From: Calditrichota bacterium
Lineage (GTDB): Bacteria; Calditrichota; Calditrichia; Calditrichales; Calditrichaceae
Assembly (NCBI GenBank): GCA_024278755.1
Contig: JAJRSO010000027.1
Span: 58,987 to 122,986 of the forward strand
Length of the DNA stretch: 64,000 nucleotides
Direction of reading: 5' to 3'
A program made the position numbers and the translations under genes. The notes beneath the pieces were generated by a model. It made no database searches, had not been told where the DNA came from, and saw nothing but the letters and a program-made list of their open reading frames with translations. Below are positions 55,883 to 64,000 of this stretch, piece after piece (position 1 is the first letter of the stretch; each line of letters begins with the position of its first letter).

Positions 55883-57826
55883 ATGAAAACGATTTTGGAA
55901 ATTAAAGAATTTGAACAAAAACCGCTTGCCGAACATAATTTGCCTGGCAATACCTATGAAATGATCAGTCGTGGCGCCGCCATTAATCCCGAAGCCGCAG
56001 CGCTTGAGTTTTTCCTGCAAGGCACGGATTACAAAAACAGCGTTCGCTGGACATATCGGGAATTTCTTGAAAAAATAAACCAGACCGCCAATATGTTTCG
56101 CAGTCTTGGCGTCGGCGAAAAGGATGTGGTTTCCATGCTGCTACCCTCGGTGCCCCAGGCGCATTTTACCATTTGGGGCGGAGAAGCGGCCGGAATTGTG
56201 AATCCCATTAATCCGTTGCTCGAAGCGGAGCAGATTGCCGAAATAATGAATGCGGCCGGAACAAAAGTACTGGTAACCACGGCGCCTTTTCCCAAGGTAA
56301 GTTTTATCTGGGAAAAAGTAGAACAGATTCGCGACCGGGTGCCCAGTTTAGAAACTATTTTAACCGTCGATTTAGCCGCTTTTCTAAGCGGGCCTAAAAA
56401 GGCGCTGGTCCAATTAATAACCTGGAATGAAAAACGAAAGATCCGTCCTGGTCGCCATATCATACACGATTTTGATCAATTACTTAAAACACACGCGGGC
56501 AATCATCTGGCTTTTAAACGTACCATCAAAGCGGATGATACGGCCTCTCTTTTTCATACCGGGGGCACTACCGGTACACCGAAGCTGGCCCGCCACACCC
56601 ACAAAAACGAAATTTTTGACGCCTGGACTCTGGGGCAGTATCAAAATCTCCAGGCCGGATTTGTTATCTTTTGCGGACTGCCGCTCTTCCATGTAAACGC
56701 GGTAATCGTAACCGGATTGATGCCCTTCTTTTATGGCTGTAAAGTGGTGCTCGGTACGCCGGCCGGCTATCGCGGCGAAGGGTTAATTGATAATTTTTGG
56801 AAAATTGTGGAACATTATAAACTGAACACATTCAGCGGTGTACCCACGCTGTTCAGCGCTTTGCTCAATGTCCCTGTGGAGGCTTCCGACATCAGCTCGC
56901 TGGAATACGCCGCCTGCGGAGCGGCGCCCATGCCGGTAGAAGTCTTCCATGAATTTGAAAAGCGCACACATGTGCCCATCGTGGAAGGTTACGGGTTAAC
57001 CGAAGGGACCTGTGTGAGCGCGGTGAATCCCAAAGACGGCGAGCGGCGCGTCGGATCGGTGGGCTTTCATCTGCCGTACCAGCCCATAAAAACCGCTCTT
57101 TTGAAAGCGAATAATACATATGAACGGGACTGTGCGGCCAATGAGATTGGCGCGGTTCTGATACAGGGCGATAATATTTTTCCGGGTTACACCGAAGAAA
57201 GCTACAATGAAACTATCTGGGTCGATCCCGGGGATGGCAGCGGACGTTGGCTGATTACCGGCGATTTGGGACGGCTGGACGCGGACGGTTATCTGTGGCT
57301 GACCGGACGAAAGAAGGAGCTAATTATCCGCGGCGGCCACAATATCGATCCGAAGCTCATTGAAGATCCGCTGCACGAACACCCGGCCGTGTCTTTGGCG
57401 GCGGCGGTGGGACGGCCCGACGCCCACGCCGGGGAGCTTCCGGTGCTTTATGTCCAATTGGAAGAGGACGCTAAAATTACGTCCGAAGAGCTACTGCAGT
57501 TTGCGAAAGAGAATATCAGCGAGCGCGCTGCCATTCCCAAAGAGATTGTTATTGTCGATGAAATTCCGCTCACTTTGGTGGGCAAAATATTTAAGCCGCG
57601 ATTGGTCTGGAAGGAAGTGGATAAAATCTACCTGCGAACGCTTCAGAGGACGGAAGGGGTGGAAAAGGCCGCGGTTGTAACCGGCCCGGATAAGGTGCGC
57701 GGGATGCTGGCGAGGGTAAATATTCAAATTAGCGCAGAGGCGGACAAAGAAAAAACAGAAGCGCAGGCGCAACAGGCGCTGGGCGCGTTTACGGTTCCTT
57801 TTGAAATAACGATCAAGCAGGATTAA
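55883..57826 (+). CDS. Acyl-CoA synthetase (AMP-forming)
   Basis: 647 residues of the ANL superfamily. The P-loop is SLFHTGGTTGTPKLARHTH (about 225); further motifs are EGYGLTEGTCVSAVNP, ITGDLGRLDADGYLWLTGRKKELI (hinge Asp and Lys) and the catalytic Lys in LTLVGKIFKPRL. It should activate a carboxylate to the acyl-AMP and then the CoA thioester; a fatty or aromatic acid is possible. About 55 residues after the catalytic Lys form an extra C-terminal segment ending FTVPFEITIKQD. A single gene in a spacer-rich region. Confidence 0.88.
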   Translation: MKTILEIKEFEQKPLAEHNLPGNTYEMISRGAAINPEAAALEFFLQGTDYKNSVRWTYREFLEKINQTANMFRSLGVGEKDVVSMLLPSVPQAHFTIWGGEAAGIVNPINPLLEAEQIAEIMNAAGTKVLVTTAPFPKVSFIWEKVEQIRDRVPSLETILTVDLAAFLSGPKKALVQLITWNEKRKIRPGRHIIHDFDQLLKTHAGNHLAFKRTIKADDTASLFHTGGTTGTPKLARHTHKNEIFDAWTLGQYQNLQAGFVIFCGLPLFHVNAVIVTGLMPFFYGCKVVLGTPAGYRGEGLIDNFWKIVEHYKLNTFSGVPTLFSALLNVPVEASDISSLEYAACGAAPMPVEVFHEFEKRTHVPIVEGYGLTEGTCVSAVNPKDGERRVGSVGFHLPYQPIKTALLKANNTYERDCAANEIGAVLIQGDNIFPGYTEESYNETIWVDPGDGSGRWLITGDLGRLDADGYLWLTGRKKELIIRGGHNIDPKLIEDPLHEHPAVSLAAAVGRPDAHAGELPVLYVQLEEDAKITSEELLQFAKENISERAAIPKEIVIVDEIPLTLVGKIFKPRLVWKEVDKIYLRTLQRTEGVEKAAVVTGPDKVRGMLARVNIQISAEADKEKTEAQAQQALGAFTVPFEITIKQD

Positions 57827-58316
57827 AAGGCGGGAATACTATTTTTTTAAATTTTTTAATTTGAAAATACATTCTCAGGCAGAGCTGTCCTAAATAATCA
57901 GAATATTTATTTACCTATGAAATGGTATTTGGCTGTGAGCTGTTTTCCCCCTTAAAAAGGGGGAAAGGGAGTTGTAAATCTATTAAGCGTAATTGCGTCG
58001 GTTGTACAAAAAACACCCCCCTTGCGAGGGGGGATGCGTTACAACTGCATTCACAGGATTTTTTTTAATTGATTTATGACGGATGTGATTCTCAGGCATA
58101 GAAAACAGTAAAGGGAAAAAGAACGGCTCATATAAAAGTATCCGGATATTTAAATGTCTTTGATGAAAACCGCTGAGATTGTTTTTAGTGTTTTCGCTGG
58201 CTGATTAAAGATTTGAAATACGCCTCCTTATAAGAGCTTCTGCCCATCACAATGGTTTGTTTTTTTGCCTAAACTTTGGTAACCTTATCCTTTTTAAAAA
58301 AAGGAACAAATCATAC
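57827..58316. other. Gene-free spacer with element B copy 2
   Basis: 490 bases. The left part (57871-58098) is repeat element B2. The right part (58099-58316) shows no repeat; it carries AAAGGAAC (58299-58306) 10 bases before the GtrA start. No gene is seen. Confidence 0.6.
57871..58098. repeat. MITE-like element B, copy 2, flanked by 11-bp direct repeats
   Basis: GCAGAGCTGTCCTAAATAAT (57879-57898) matches copy 1. The inner part has CCCCCTTAAAAAGGGGG and CCCCCCTTGCGAGGGGGG hairpins. The unit is bounded by ATTCTCAGGCA at 57871-57881 and 58088-58098. Its right end (ATTGATTTATGACGGATG) is more diverged than in copy 1. Confidence 0.55.
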
Positions 58317-58742
58317 GTGTATAAATATGAAACCTTAGAAAAATTACTAAAAAACGAAACAAATAATACACTCATTCAATTATTCCGTTATACGTTTGTC
58401 GGTGGATTTGCATTTATTGTAGATTTTAGTTTATTGTTTGCTCTGACTGAATTAATGGGCATCCATTATTTGATCTCAGCCGCAATTGCGCTTACCGCCG
58501 GTTTGATCATAAATTATTTTTTAAGTATTCTTTGGGTTTTCGATAAAAGAAAACTGGTAAATAAATCGATCGAATTTACTCTGTTTGCGGTAATTGGGAT
58601 TGTAGGGCTTGGTCTGAATGAACTGTTTATATGGGTATTTACAGAATTTGCAGGATTGTATTATTTACTTTCAAAAATCGTTTCCACCGGCATTGTTTAC
58701 CTGTGGAATTTTTTTGCCCGGAAATATACACTGTTTAATTAG
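58317..58742 (+). CDS. GtrA-family membrane protein
   Basis: 141 residues from GTG 58317; an open frame further upstream starts at a TTG without support. Four membrane segments, beginning with RYTFVGGFAFIVDFSLLFAL and ending RKYTLF, the GtrA/DPMS pattern. GtrA-type proteins assist transfer or flipping of polyprenyl-linked sugars in cell-surface glycan assembly. It is followed 9 bases later by the FAD oxidoreductase and then YfhO-like and GT2 genes. Confidence 0.85.
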   Translation: MYKYETLEKLLKNETNNTLIQLFRYTFVGGFAFIVDFSLLFALTELMGIHYLISAAIALTAGLIINYFLSILWVFDKRKLVNKSIEFTLFAVIGIVGLGLNELFIWVFTEFAGLYYLLSKIVSTGIVYLWNFFARKYTLFN

Positions 58743-58751
58743 GAATATTTA

Positions 58752-60329
58752 ATGAGCGCAAAAACAGCCGTCATTATCGGCGCCGGTCCGGCCGGCTTAA
58801 CCGCCGCCTACGAACTTTTGGAAAGAACCGATATTATTCCCGTTGTGTACGAAATGAGCGCCGATATTGGCGGTATTTCCAAAACGGTTAATTATAAGGG
58901 CAACCGCATCGATATTGGCGGACACCGTTTCTTTTCAAAATCGGACGTGGTAATGAAATGGTGGCAAAACATAATGCCCGTTCAGGGCGCGCCGTCCAAA
59001 GAAGATATTAAACTGAATAATAAAAATAAACGTTCGAGACTCTCCGCAAACGGCCCCGATCCCGAACGGGAAGACCGGGTAATGTTAATACGCAACCGTC
59101 TTTCCAGAATTTTTTACCTGCGTAAATTTTTTGATTATCCTATTTCCTTAAACTTCAATACCATTTCCAACCTGGGAATTAAACGGATTATGAAAATCGG
59201 TTTCAGTTACCTTTCGGTTAAATTCTTCCCGGTAAAAGAAGAAAAATCCTTGGAAGATTTTTTTATCAACCGTTTTGGACGGGAGTTGTACCGCACTTTT
59301 TTTAAGGATTACACCGAAAAAGTGTGGGGCGTTCCCTGCGAAGAAATTCAGGCCGATTGGGGCGCGCAGCGCATAAAAGGGTTGTCGGTGACCAAAGCGC
59401 TTTTTCATGCGCTTAAAAATATCTTTTCAAAAGAAGATTCCATCGAACAGAAAAAAACGGAAACGACGCTCATCGAACAGTTTATGTACCCCAAACTGGG
59501 TCCCGGGCAATTATGGGAAAAGGTCGCGGAATCGGTTCAGTCGAAAGGCGGGATAATTTTTCTTAAACACAAAGTGACCGCTCTGAAAATGGAAAAGGGA
59601 AATATTACGGAAGTCAGCGTGCGGGATGAAGAAACGGGAGAAATGAAAACCGTAAAAGCGGATTACTTCTTTTCGACCATGCCGGTGCGGGAGCTAATCG
59701 ATTCGCTGGAGGGTGAAATTTCGCCCAATGTCCGGGAAGTCGCTCGCGGCCTGATGTATCGTGATTTTATTACGGTGGGACTGTTGCTGAATAAATTAAA
59801 AATTAAAAATACAACGGCCATAAAAACGCTTCATAACATTGTTCCCGATAACTGGATTTACATTCAGGAAGGGGATGTAAAAATAGGACGTCTTCAGATA
59901 TTTAACAACTGGAGCCCCTACATGGTGCGTGACGAATCGAACGCCTGGATCGGGCTGGAGTATTTTTGTAACGAAGGCGATGAATTATGGGAAAAACCGG
60001 ACGAAGAATTTGCCGAATTTGCCATTGATGAACTGGTAACGATCGATATCATTAATAAAGAAGACGTGTTGGATAGTACTGTGATTCGGATGCCAAAAAC
60101 CTATCCGGCCTATTTTGGCGCTTACGACCGTTTTTCGGAAATTTCGGACTTTACGGATAAAATCGAAAATCTCTTTCTCATCGGCCGCAACGGTATGCAC
60201 CGCTATAACAATCAGGACCATTCGATGCTGACGGCCATTACAGCCGTGGAAAATATCAAAAACGGGATTACCTCCAAAGCCAATATCTGGGCGGTAAATG
60301 TGGAAGAAGAATACCACGAAGAAAAATAA
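58752..60329 (+). CDS. FAD-dependent oxidoreductase, protoporphyrinogen-oxidase/UGM-like fold
   Basis: 525 residues. The N-terminal dinucleotide-binding motif is [18 protein letters not shown], followed by [14 protein letters not shown] and [12 protein letters not shown], as in amine oxidase/UDP-galactopyranose mutase-like flavoproteins; the C-terminal FAD part has [19 protein letters not shown]. Such genes are often found in surface-polysaccharide clusters, with unclear substrate. The neighbours (GtrA, YfhO-like, GT2) fit a glycan or glycolipid role. Confidence 0.8.
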   Translation: MSAKTAVIIGAGPAGLTAAYELLERTDIIPVVYEMSADIGGISKTVNYKGNRIDIGGHRFFSKSDVVMKWWQNIMPVQGAPSKEDIKLNNKNKRSRLSANGPDPEREDRVMLIRNRLSRIFYLRKFFDYPISLNFNTISNLGIKRIMKIGFSYLSVKFFPVKEEKSLEDFFINRFGRELYRTFFKDYTEKVWGVPCEEIQADWGAQRIKGLSVTKALFHALKNIFSKEDSIEQKKTETTLIEQFMYPKLGPGQLWEKVAESVQSKGGIIFLKHKVTALKMEKGNITEVSVRDEETGEMKTVKADYFFSTMPVRELIDSLEGEISPNVREVARGLMYRDFITVGLLLNKLKIKNTTAIKTLHNIVPDNWIYIQEGDVKIGRLQIFNNWSPYMVRDESNAWIGLEYFCNEGDELWEKPDEEFAEFAIDELVTIDIINKEDVLDSTVIRMPKTYPAYFGAYDRFSEISDFTDKIENLFLIGRNGMHRYNNQDHSMLTAITAVENIKNGITSKANIWAVNVEEEYHEEK

Positions 60330-60353
60330 TATTAATAAAACTTTCAGGTTGCA

Positions 60354-62702
60354 ATGAGCGCAAAATCATCGAAAAAAGCAAAATTAAAAGCAACGAAAAA
60401 AACGGCGCCAACGGATTCGGTTAAAAAGAACGCGCTGTTTTCAGGCGATCTGCCGTCCTGGCTTCCGGTCGTTATTTTTATCATTGCCGATTTGATTTTC
60501 TTTTATGAGCAGATTTTTGGCGGAATGCATTTCTGGGCGACTTTTATGTCTGATTTTAATGAGCTGCATATCCCGTTTCAGACGTTTATTCAGGACAGTC
60601 TTCGGCAGGGACAGATTCCATTCTGGAATCCCTACACCTTTGGCGGAATGCCATTTTTAGCGGATATCCAGGTGGGCTTTTTCTATCCCCTTAATCTTAT
60701 TCTGTCCCTCTTGGCGCCGCTTCACGGACTTCCCGTAAAGGCAATGGAACTTCAGATTATTTTCCATTTCCTGATCGCTCAGGTTTCCATGTATTATTTA
60801 ACCCGGCATTTTAAGGTTAGCCGAACCGGGGCCGTTATCGCCGCGCTGTCCTATTCGCTTTCGGGCGCGTTGGTTTACCGGGTTGTCATTCAGACCTTTA
60901 TCTACCAGTTTGCCTGGCTGCCGCTTTTGTTTTTACTCTTCCATAAAACCATCACACGCTTAAAATGGACAGACGCGCTTCTCGCCGGACTGGTTCTGGG
61001 ACTCACCATGCTGGTGGGACATCCGCAGGCCATCTTCTACAATGTGCTTTTGATTGGACTGCTGATTCTTTGGAATGGCGCCGCCGGGATTATTAATAAA
61101 GAAATACAAGGCCGCCGGATTTTGGTTTTTACGGCCATAGCCGCGTTGCCGTTTGTGATTGCTCTCGGCGTTTCGGCCATTCAATTGCTGCATACGCAGG
61201 AACTGGCTTCTTTATCTAAACGAACGCTGCTAACTTACAAGGAAGCTGTCGACGGTTCGCTGCAGTTTAAACAGCTTTTAACGGTGATAACACCGAAGCT
61301 GTTCGGCTTTACCGATATGTCGCAGGTAAAACATGTCCCTTTTTATATTGCGCTGCGCAAAGGCTACCATTTTTGGGAGACCGGATTTTATTTTGGCATT
61401 CCTGCTCTGATTCTGGGACTAATCGGAATAGCGAAGAACTACCGCTCTCGTCTGATGGCCTTTTTAATATTTGCCGCCGTGATCGGATTCCTGCATGCTT
61501 TGGGTTCTAACGGTTTTCTTTTTAAGCTGCTGTTTCACCTGCCCGGTTTTGATAAATTCCGCTTTCCGGCGCGCACCATTTACTACCTGGTATTTGGATT
61601 TTCGATTTTCGCCGGGTTTGGTTACGACGCCATCGCTAAACAAAAAGAAAAACTGAAATTCTCGGTAATCGCCGTTGCCGCGGCTCTGCCGTTAGTTTTG
61701 GCAATAGCCGTTTTAAGCGGCGTTCTACCTTCGGCTTTTGGCGCGCCGCAGCCCTTTATCGCTGAAATAAAAGGATACGGTTTTACGGCATTGATTTTTA
61801 TTGTCGTCAGCGGGGCCGCCATTTTTATGGTCTATGAAAAGACCAAAATTCCGCCGATGATTTCCGGACTTTTGTTAATTACAGTGGTTGTGGCCGATCT
61901 GACCGTTAATCTTTCCGCTTTTAAGAATCATAACGTTAGTCCCGAACGTCTGTATAAAATAAATCCGAATCTTTCCGCGGTATTGAAAGCAAAACCGCCG
62001 CGCGATATTTTCCGGGTGAAAATGCGCAATAAATTTGTTTTGCCGCTGCGCAGAAATTCCGGAATGGTCAATAAAATTATGCTCATCGAAGGGTTTAACG
62101 CCTTGCAACTGCTGCGGAAAATCCAGCCATGCAAAGCCTGGCCGCAATTGTTATCGGTTCGTTACCGCATAAAAACGGATGAGAAAACACGGCAGTCCTA
62201 TTTTCAGCAGCAAAAGGATATCCTGCCCCACGCCCGGATGACCTATAAAACGATTATTTCCTCAGCGGAAAATGTTGCCGCCGATATAAAATCGGATAGT
62301 CTTGATTTTGAAAATGAGTCGCTCATTGAAAAAAAACTTGGTTTAACGCTTCCGCAGGTAAATATCAGCGCGGTTAAAAATTCCGTAACCTGCGCAGAAT
62401 ATGGCAATAACTATCAAAAGTATGAAGTCTCCACCGCAGCAAACGGGCTTCTGAATATCAGTGAAATCTGGTATCCGGCCTGGAAGGTTAAAATCGACGG
62501 CCAGCCGGCGGAACTTTTGCGGATAAACTATTGTTTGAGGGGCGTTGTTATCCCGGCCGGCACGCATACAATCGAAATGGCCTATGATTCTGCGGCGTTT
62601 AACGCGGGTATGTGGATTACGCTTTTAACCCTGCTGCTAACGATGGGATTTTTAATACGTAACTGGAAAAGAGAACGACAGGATAAAGCTCTCAATGGAT
62701 GA
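60354..62702 (+). CDS. YfhO-like multi-spanning membrane protein (GT-C fold)
   Basis: 782 residues. A basic N-terminal tail (SSKKAKLKATKKTA) is followed by about 11-12 membrane segments and a periplasmic C-terminal domain ending in one more segment (MWITLLTLLLTMGFLI). Conserved YfhO pieces are FWNPYTFGGMPFLADIQVGF near residue 80 and WYPAWKVKIDGQPAELLRIN near residue 705. YfhO family proteins are involved in glycosylation of lipoteichoic acid or other polymers in Gram-positive bacteria; in Gram-negative clusters they probably use polyprenyl-phosphate sugars. It overlaps the GT2 gene by 8 bases. Confidence 0.83.
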   Translation: MSAKSSKKAKLKATKKTAPTDSVKKNALFSGDLPSWLPVVIFIIADLIFFYEQIFGGMHFWATFMSDFNELHIPFQTFIQDSLRQGQIPFWNPYTFGGMPFLADIQVGFFYPLNLILSLLAPLHGLPVKAMELQIIFHFLIAQVSMYYLTRHFKVSRTGAVIAALSYSLSGALVYRVVIQTFIYQFAWLPLLFLLFHKTITRLKWTDALLAGLVLGLTMLVGHPQAIFYNVLLIGLLILWNGAAGIINKEIQGRRILVFTAIAALPFVIALGVSAIQLLHTQELASLSKRTLLTYKEAVDGSLQFKQLLTVITPKLFGFTDMSQVKHVPFYIALRKGYHFWETGFYFGIPALILGLIGIAKNYRSRLMAFLIFAAVIGFLHALGSNGFLFKLLFHLPGFDKFRFPARTIYYLVFGFSIFAGFGYDAIAKQKEKLKFSVIAVAAALPLVLAIAVLSGVLPSAFGAPQPFIAEIKGYGFTALIFIVVSGAAIFMVYEKTKIPPMISGLLLITVVVADLTVNLSAFKNHNVSPERLYKINPNLSAVLKAKPPRDIFRVKMRNKFVLPLRRNSGMVNKIMLIEGFNALQLLRKIQPCKAWPQLLSVRYRIKTDEKTRQSYFQQQKDILPHARMTYKTIISSAENVAADIKSDSLDFENESLIEKKLGLTLPQVNISAVKNSVTCAEYGNNYQKYEVSTAANGLLNISEIWYPAWKVKIDGQPAELLRINYCLRGVVIPAGTHTIEMAYDSAAFNAGMWITLLTLLLTMGFLIRNWKRERQDKALNG

Positions 62703-63777
62703 TACAAATAAAATGAAAAACCAAAACGACAGCACTAATTTTCCTTCCGTGACCGTGATGGTTTTAAACTATAACGGGCAGCAGTTTTTAAAAGATTGCT
62801 TCGAATCGTTGCGCGCCTGCACCTATCCCAATTTTACGGTGATGATGGTGGATAATTTGTCCACCGAAAATGATGTGGAATATGTAACGCAAAATTTCCC
62901 CGAAGTGCAGATTGTGCAAACCGGCAGTAATTCCGGCTACAGCCGGGCATACAACATCGCCTTTACCAAATCGGACGCTAAGTATTTTGTACTGCTTAAT
63001 AACGATGTAAAAGTAAATCCGGACTGGCTGGAACCCCTGGTGGAAGCGGCGGAAAAGGATGAAACTATCGGCGCGTTGCAGCCTAAAATCCGTTCTATGG
63101 TGCAGGAGGGCTATTTTGAATATGCCGGCGCCTCCGGCGGATTTATGGATTATCTCGGTTATCCTTTTATGCGCGGCCGGCTCTTTTTTGATATCGAAAA
63201 AGACGAAGGACAGTACGACGATGCAACGGAACTGTTTTGGACCAGCGGGGCGGCCATGTTTGTGCGGGCTTCTGCGCTGAAAAAAAGCGGTAATCTGGAT
63301 GAAGATTTTGTGCATCATATGGAAGAAATCGATTTATGCTGGCGGCTGCATCTTGCCGGGTACAAACTGAAAGTCATTCCCAAATCGATGATTTTGCACT
63401 ACGACGGCGGCACCATTAAACCCTTCAGTTTTATGAAACTGTACTGGAACCACCGCAACGGTATTTTTATGCTGTTTAAAAATCTATCGTCCCAAAAGCT
63501 ACTCTCCACGCTTTTCAAACGCTATATGCTCGATACGATTAATATTATCTACTCGGCTTTAATCCGCTTTGATTTTCAGCATTCGCGGGCCATCATTAAA
63601 GCCCATTTTTGGGTGTGGGCGCATTTGCGTTTTATCCTAAAAAAGCGCAAGGAAACGCAGAAAAACTGTATTACCGCGCCGCAGGAAGTGGAGAAATTAT
63701 TGTTTCCGAAAAGTACAATTCTACAGTACTTCCTGTTCGGGAAGAAAACATTTAGTGATTTAGTTAAAGAGGGCTGA
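62695..63777 (+). CDS. Family 2 glycosyltransferase
   Basis: 360 residues. GT-A fold: VTVMVLNYNGQQFLKDCFES at the start, nucleotide-sugar site with FVLLNNDVKVNPDW (DxD-type Asp-Val), FWTSGAAMFVRASAL and the catalytic-base region HMEEIDLCWRLHLAGYK. It is like rhamnosyltransferases that extend O-antigen or other surface glycans. ATG 62695 overlaps yfhO; ATG 62713 is an alternative. The palindrome at 63814 is downstream. Confidence 0.87.
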   Translation: MDDTNKMKNQNDSTNFPSVTVMVLNYNGQQFLKDCFESLRACTYPNFTVMMVDNLSTENDVEYVTQNFPEVQIVQTGSNSGYSRAYNIAFTKSDAKYFVLLNNDVKVNPDWLEPLVEAAEKDETIGALQPKIRSMVQEGYFEYAGASGGFMDYLGYPFMRGRLFFDIEKDEGQYDDATELFWTSGAAMFVRASALKKSGNLDEDFVHHMEEIDLCWRLHLAGYKLKVIPKSMILHYDGGTIKPFSFMKLYWNHRNGIFMLFKNLSSQKLLSTLFKRYMLDTINIIYSALIRFDFQHSRAIIKAHFWVWAHLRFILKKRKETQKNCITAPQEVEKLLFPKSTILQYFLFGKKTFSDLVKEG

Positions 63778-63813
63778 ATCACATTTAATTATTTGAATTT
63801 GTTTATTTGGAGC

Positions 63814-63832
63814 GCATTGACTGTGTCAATGC
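63814..63832. other. Perfect palindrome after the glycan cluster
   Basis: GCATTGAC TGT GTCAATGC (8-bp arms, 3-base centre). It is followed by A, not T, so it is not a good terminator for the + strand genes. It could be an operator for the gene at 63965. Confidence 0.4.
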
Positions 63833-63898
63833 ACAAAAAAACAGCAACTATTCAAAGCTTGGGCGTTATCTTAAAGTTAGTTGAAATTTAGAAGAAAA

Positions 63899-63963
63899 GG
63901 TTCCTCCCCAAGAACCAAAAAATTGGTTAAATTCATTTAGCCAAAACAAAAATAGGAGGAACC
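63899..63963 (+). promoter_or_regulatory. Possible SD-sequestering leader structure
   Basis: GGTTCCTCC (63899-63907) is perfectly complementary to GGAGGAACC (63955-63963), which contains the SD of the next gene. The loop between holds a second small hairpin AACCAA/TTGGTT. Pairing would hide the SD. Confidence 0.5.
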
Positions 63964-63964
63964 G

Positions 63965-64000
63965 ATGGCAGCAAAGATAAAGTCAAGTTCAATCAACCGC
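63965..64000 (+). CDS. Start of an unidentified gene (cut by window end)
   Basis: ATG 63965 follows a very strong SD (AGGAGG, 63954-63959) at a good distance. Twelve codons are visible (MAAKIKSSSINR), basic and with no stop. This is too short to identify; the leader structure upstream suggests translation control. Confidence 0.6.
   Translation, partial: MAAKIKSSSINR

Overview
The window looks like chromosomal DNA of a Gram-negative bacterium of the FCB superphylum (Calditrichota, Ignavibacteriota or a relative; the phylum is inference). It encodes LpxK (lipid A), LolCDE-type lipoprotein export, TonB-dependent uptake and a SpoIID-like protein. It also has the marks of type IX secretion: a gingipain-family PorU protease followed directly by a PorV-like barrel, and at least two secreted proteins ending in the YPNPFNPST-type C-terminal sorting domain. 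Promoters that can be read look like ordinary TTGACA/TATAAT sigma-70 sites, which argues against a typical member of Bacteroidota.

Layout. 1-1954: end of a Bat operon (BatD fragment, BatE, SPOR lipoprotein). 2208-5593: large lipoprotein and a DUF5723-like barrel, closed by a strong terminator. 5670-7622 (-): PglF/WbpM-like nucleotide-sugar dehydratase. 7939-9330: aminopeptidase P interrupted by one in-frame TAG. 9360-10247: response regulator-GGDEF protein. 10663-12003 (-): POT-family transporter. 12175-15519: TonB receptor with DUF4249 lipoprotein. 15925-16572 (-): small membrane protein. 16790-23403: rnhB, aroK-aroB, PhnP-like hydrolase, aroQ, flippase and lpxK. 23790-25916: initiator and elongator tRNA-Met, tilS, hpt. 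25933-31868: ftsH, TPR protein, folP, cdaA.

31902-45886 is the most distinctive block: a 1359-residue secreted beta-repeat protein with a sorting domain, then (after a strong terminator) porU, porV, an FN3-like lipoprotein, a short SLBB protein and two paralogous barrel proteins with C-terminal coiled coils. I read it as an envelope secretion/surface-assembly locus whose last four genes have no assigned role.

46093-55632: SpoIID-like protein, prfB with its programmed +1 frameshift, lysS, a LolC/E permease, lolD, a secreted clan GH-A hydrolase and recG. 55883-57826: acyl-CoA ligase. 58317-63777: polysaccharide-type cluster of GtrA, FAD oxidoreductase, YfhO-like protein and GT2. The window ends in the first codons of a gene whose ribosome-binding site can be sequestered by an upstream anti-SD sequence.

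Intergenic DNA carries several dispersed repeat families: a ~100-bp palindromic repeat in three copies (10351, 17377, 55646), a MITE-like element in two copies (15637, 57871), one of which contains a second repeat, and two looser families. I saw no CRISPR array, transposase, prophage or rRNA.
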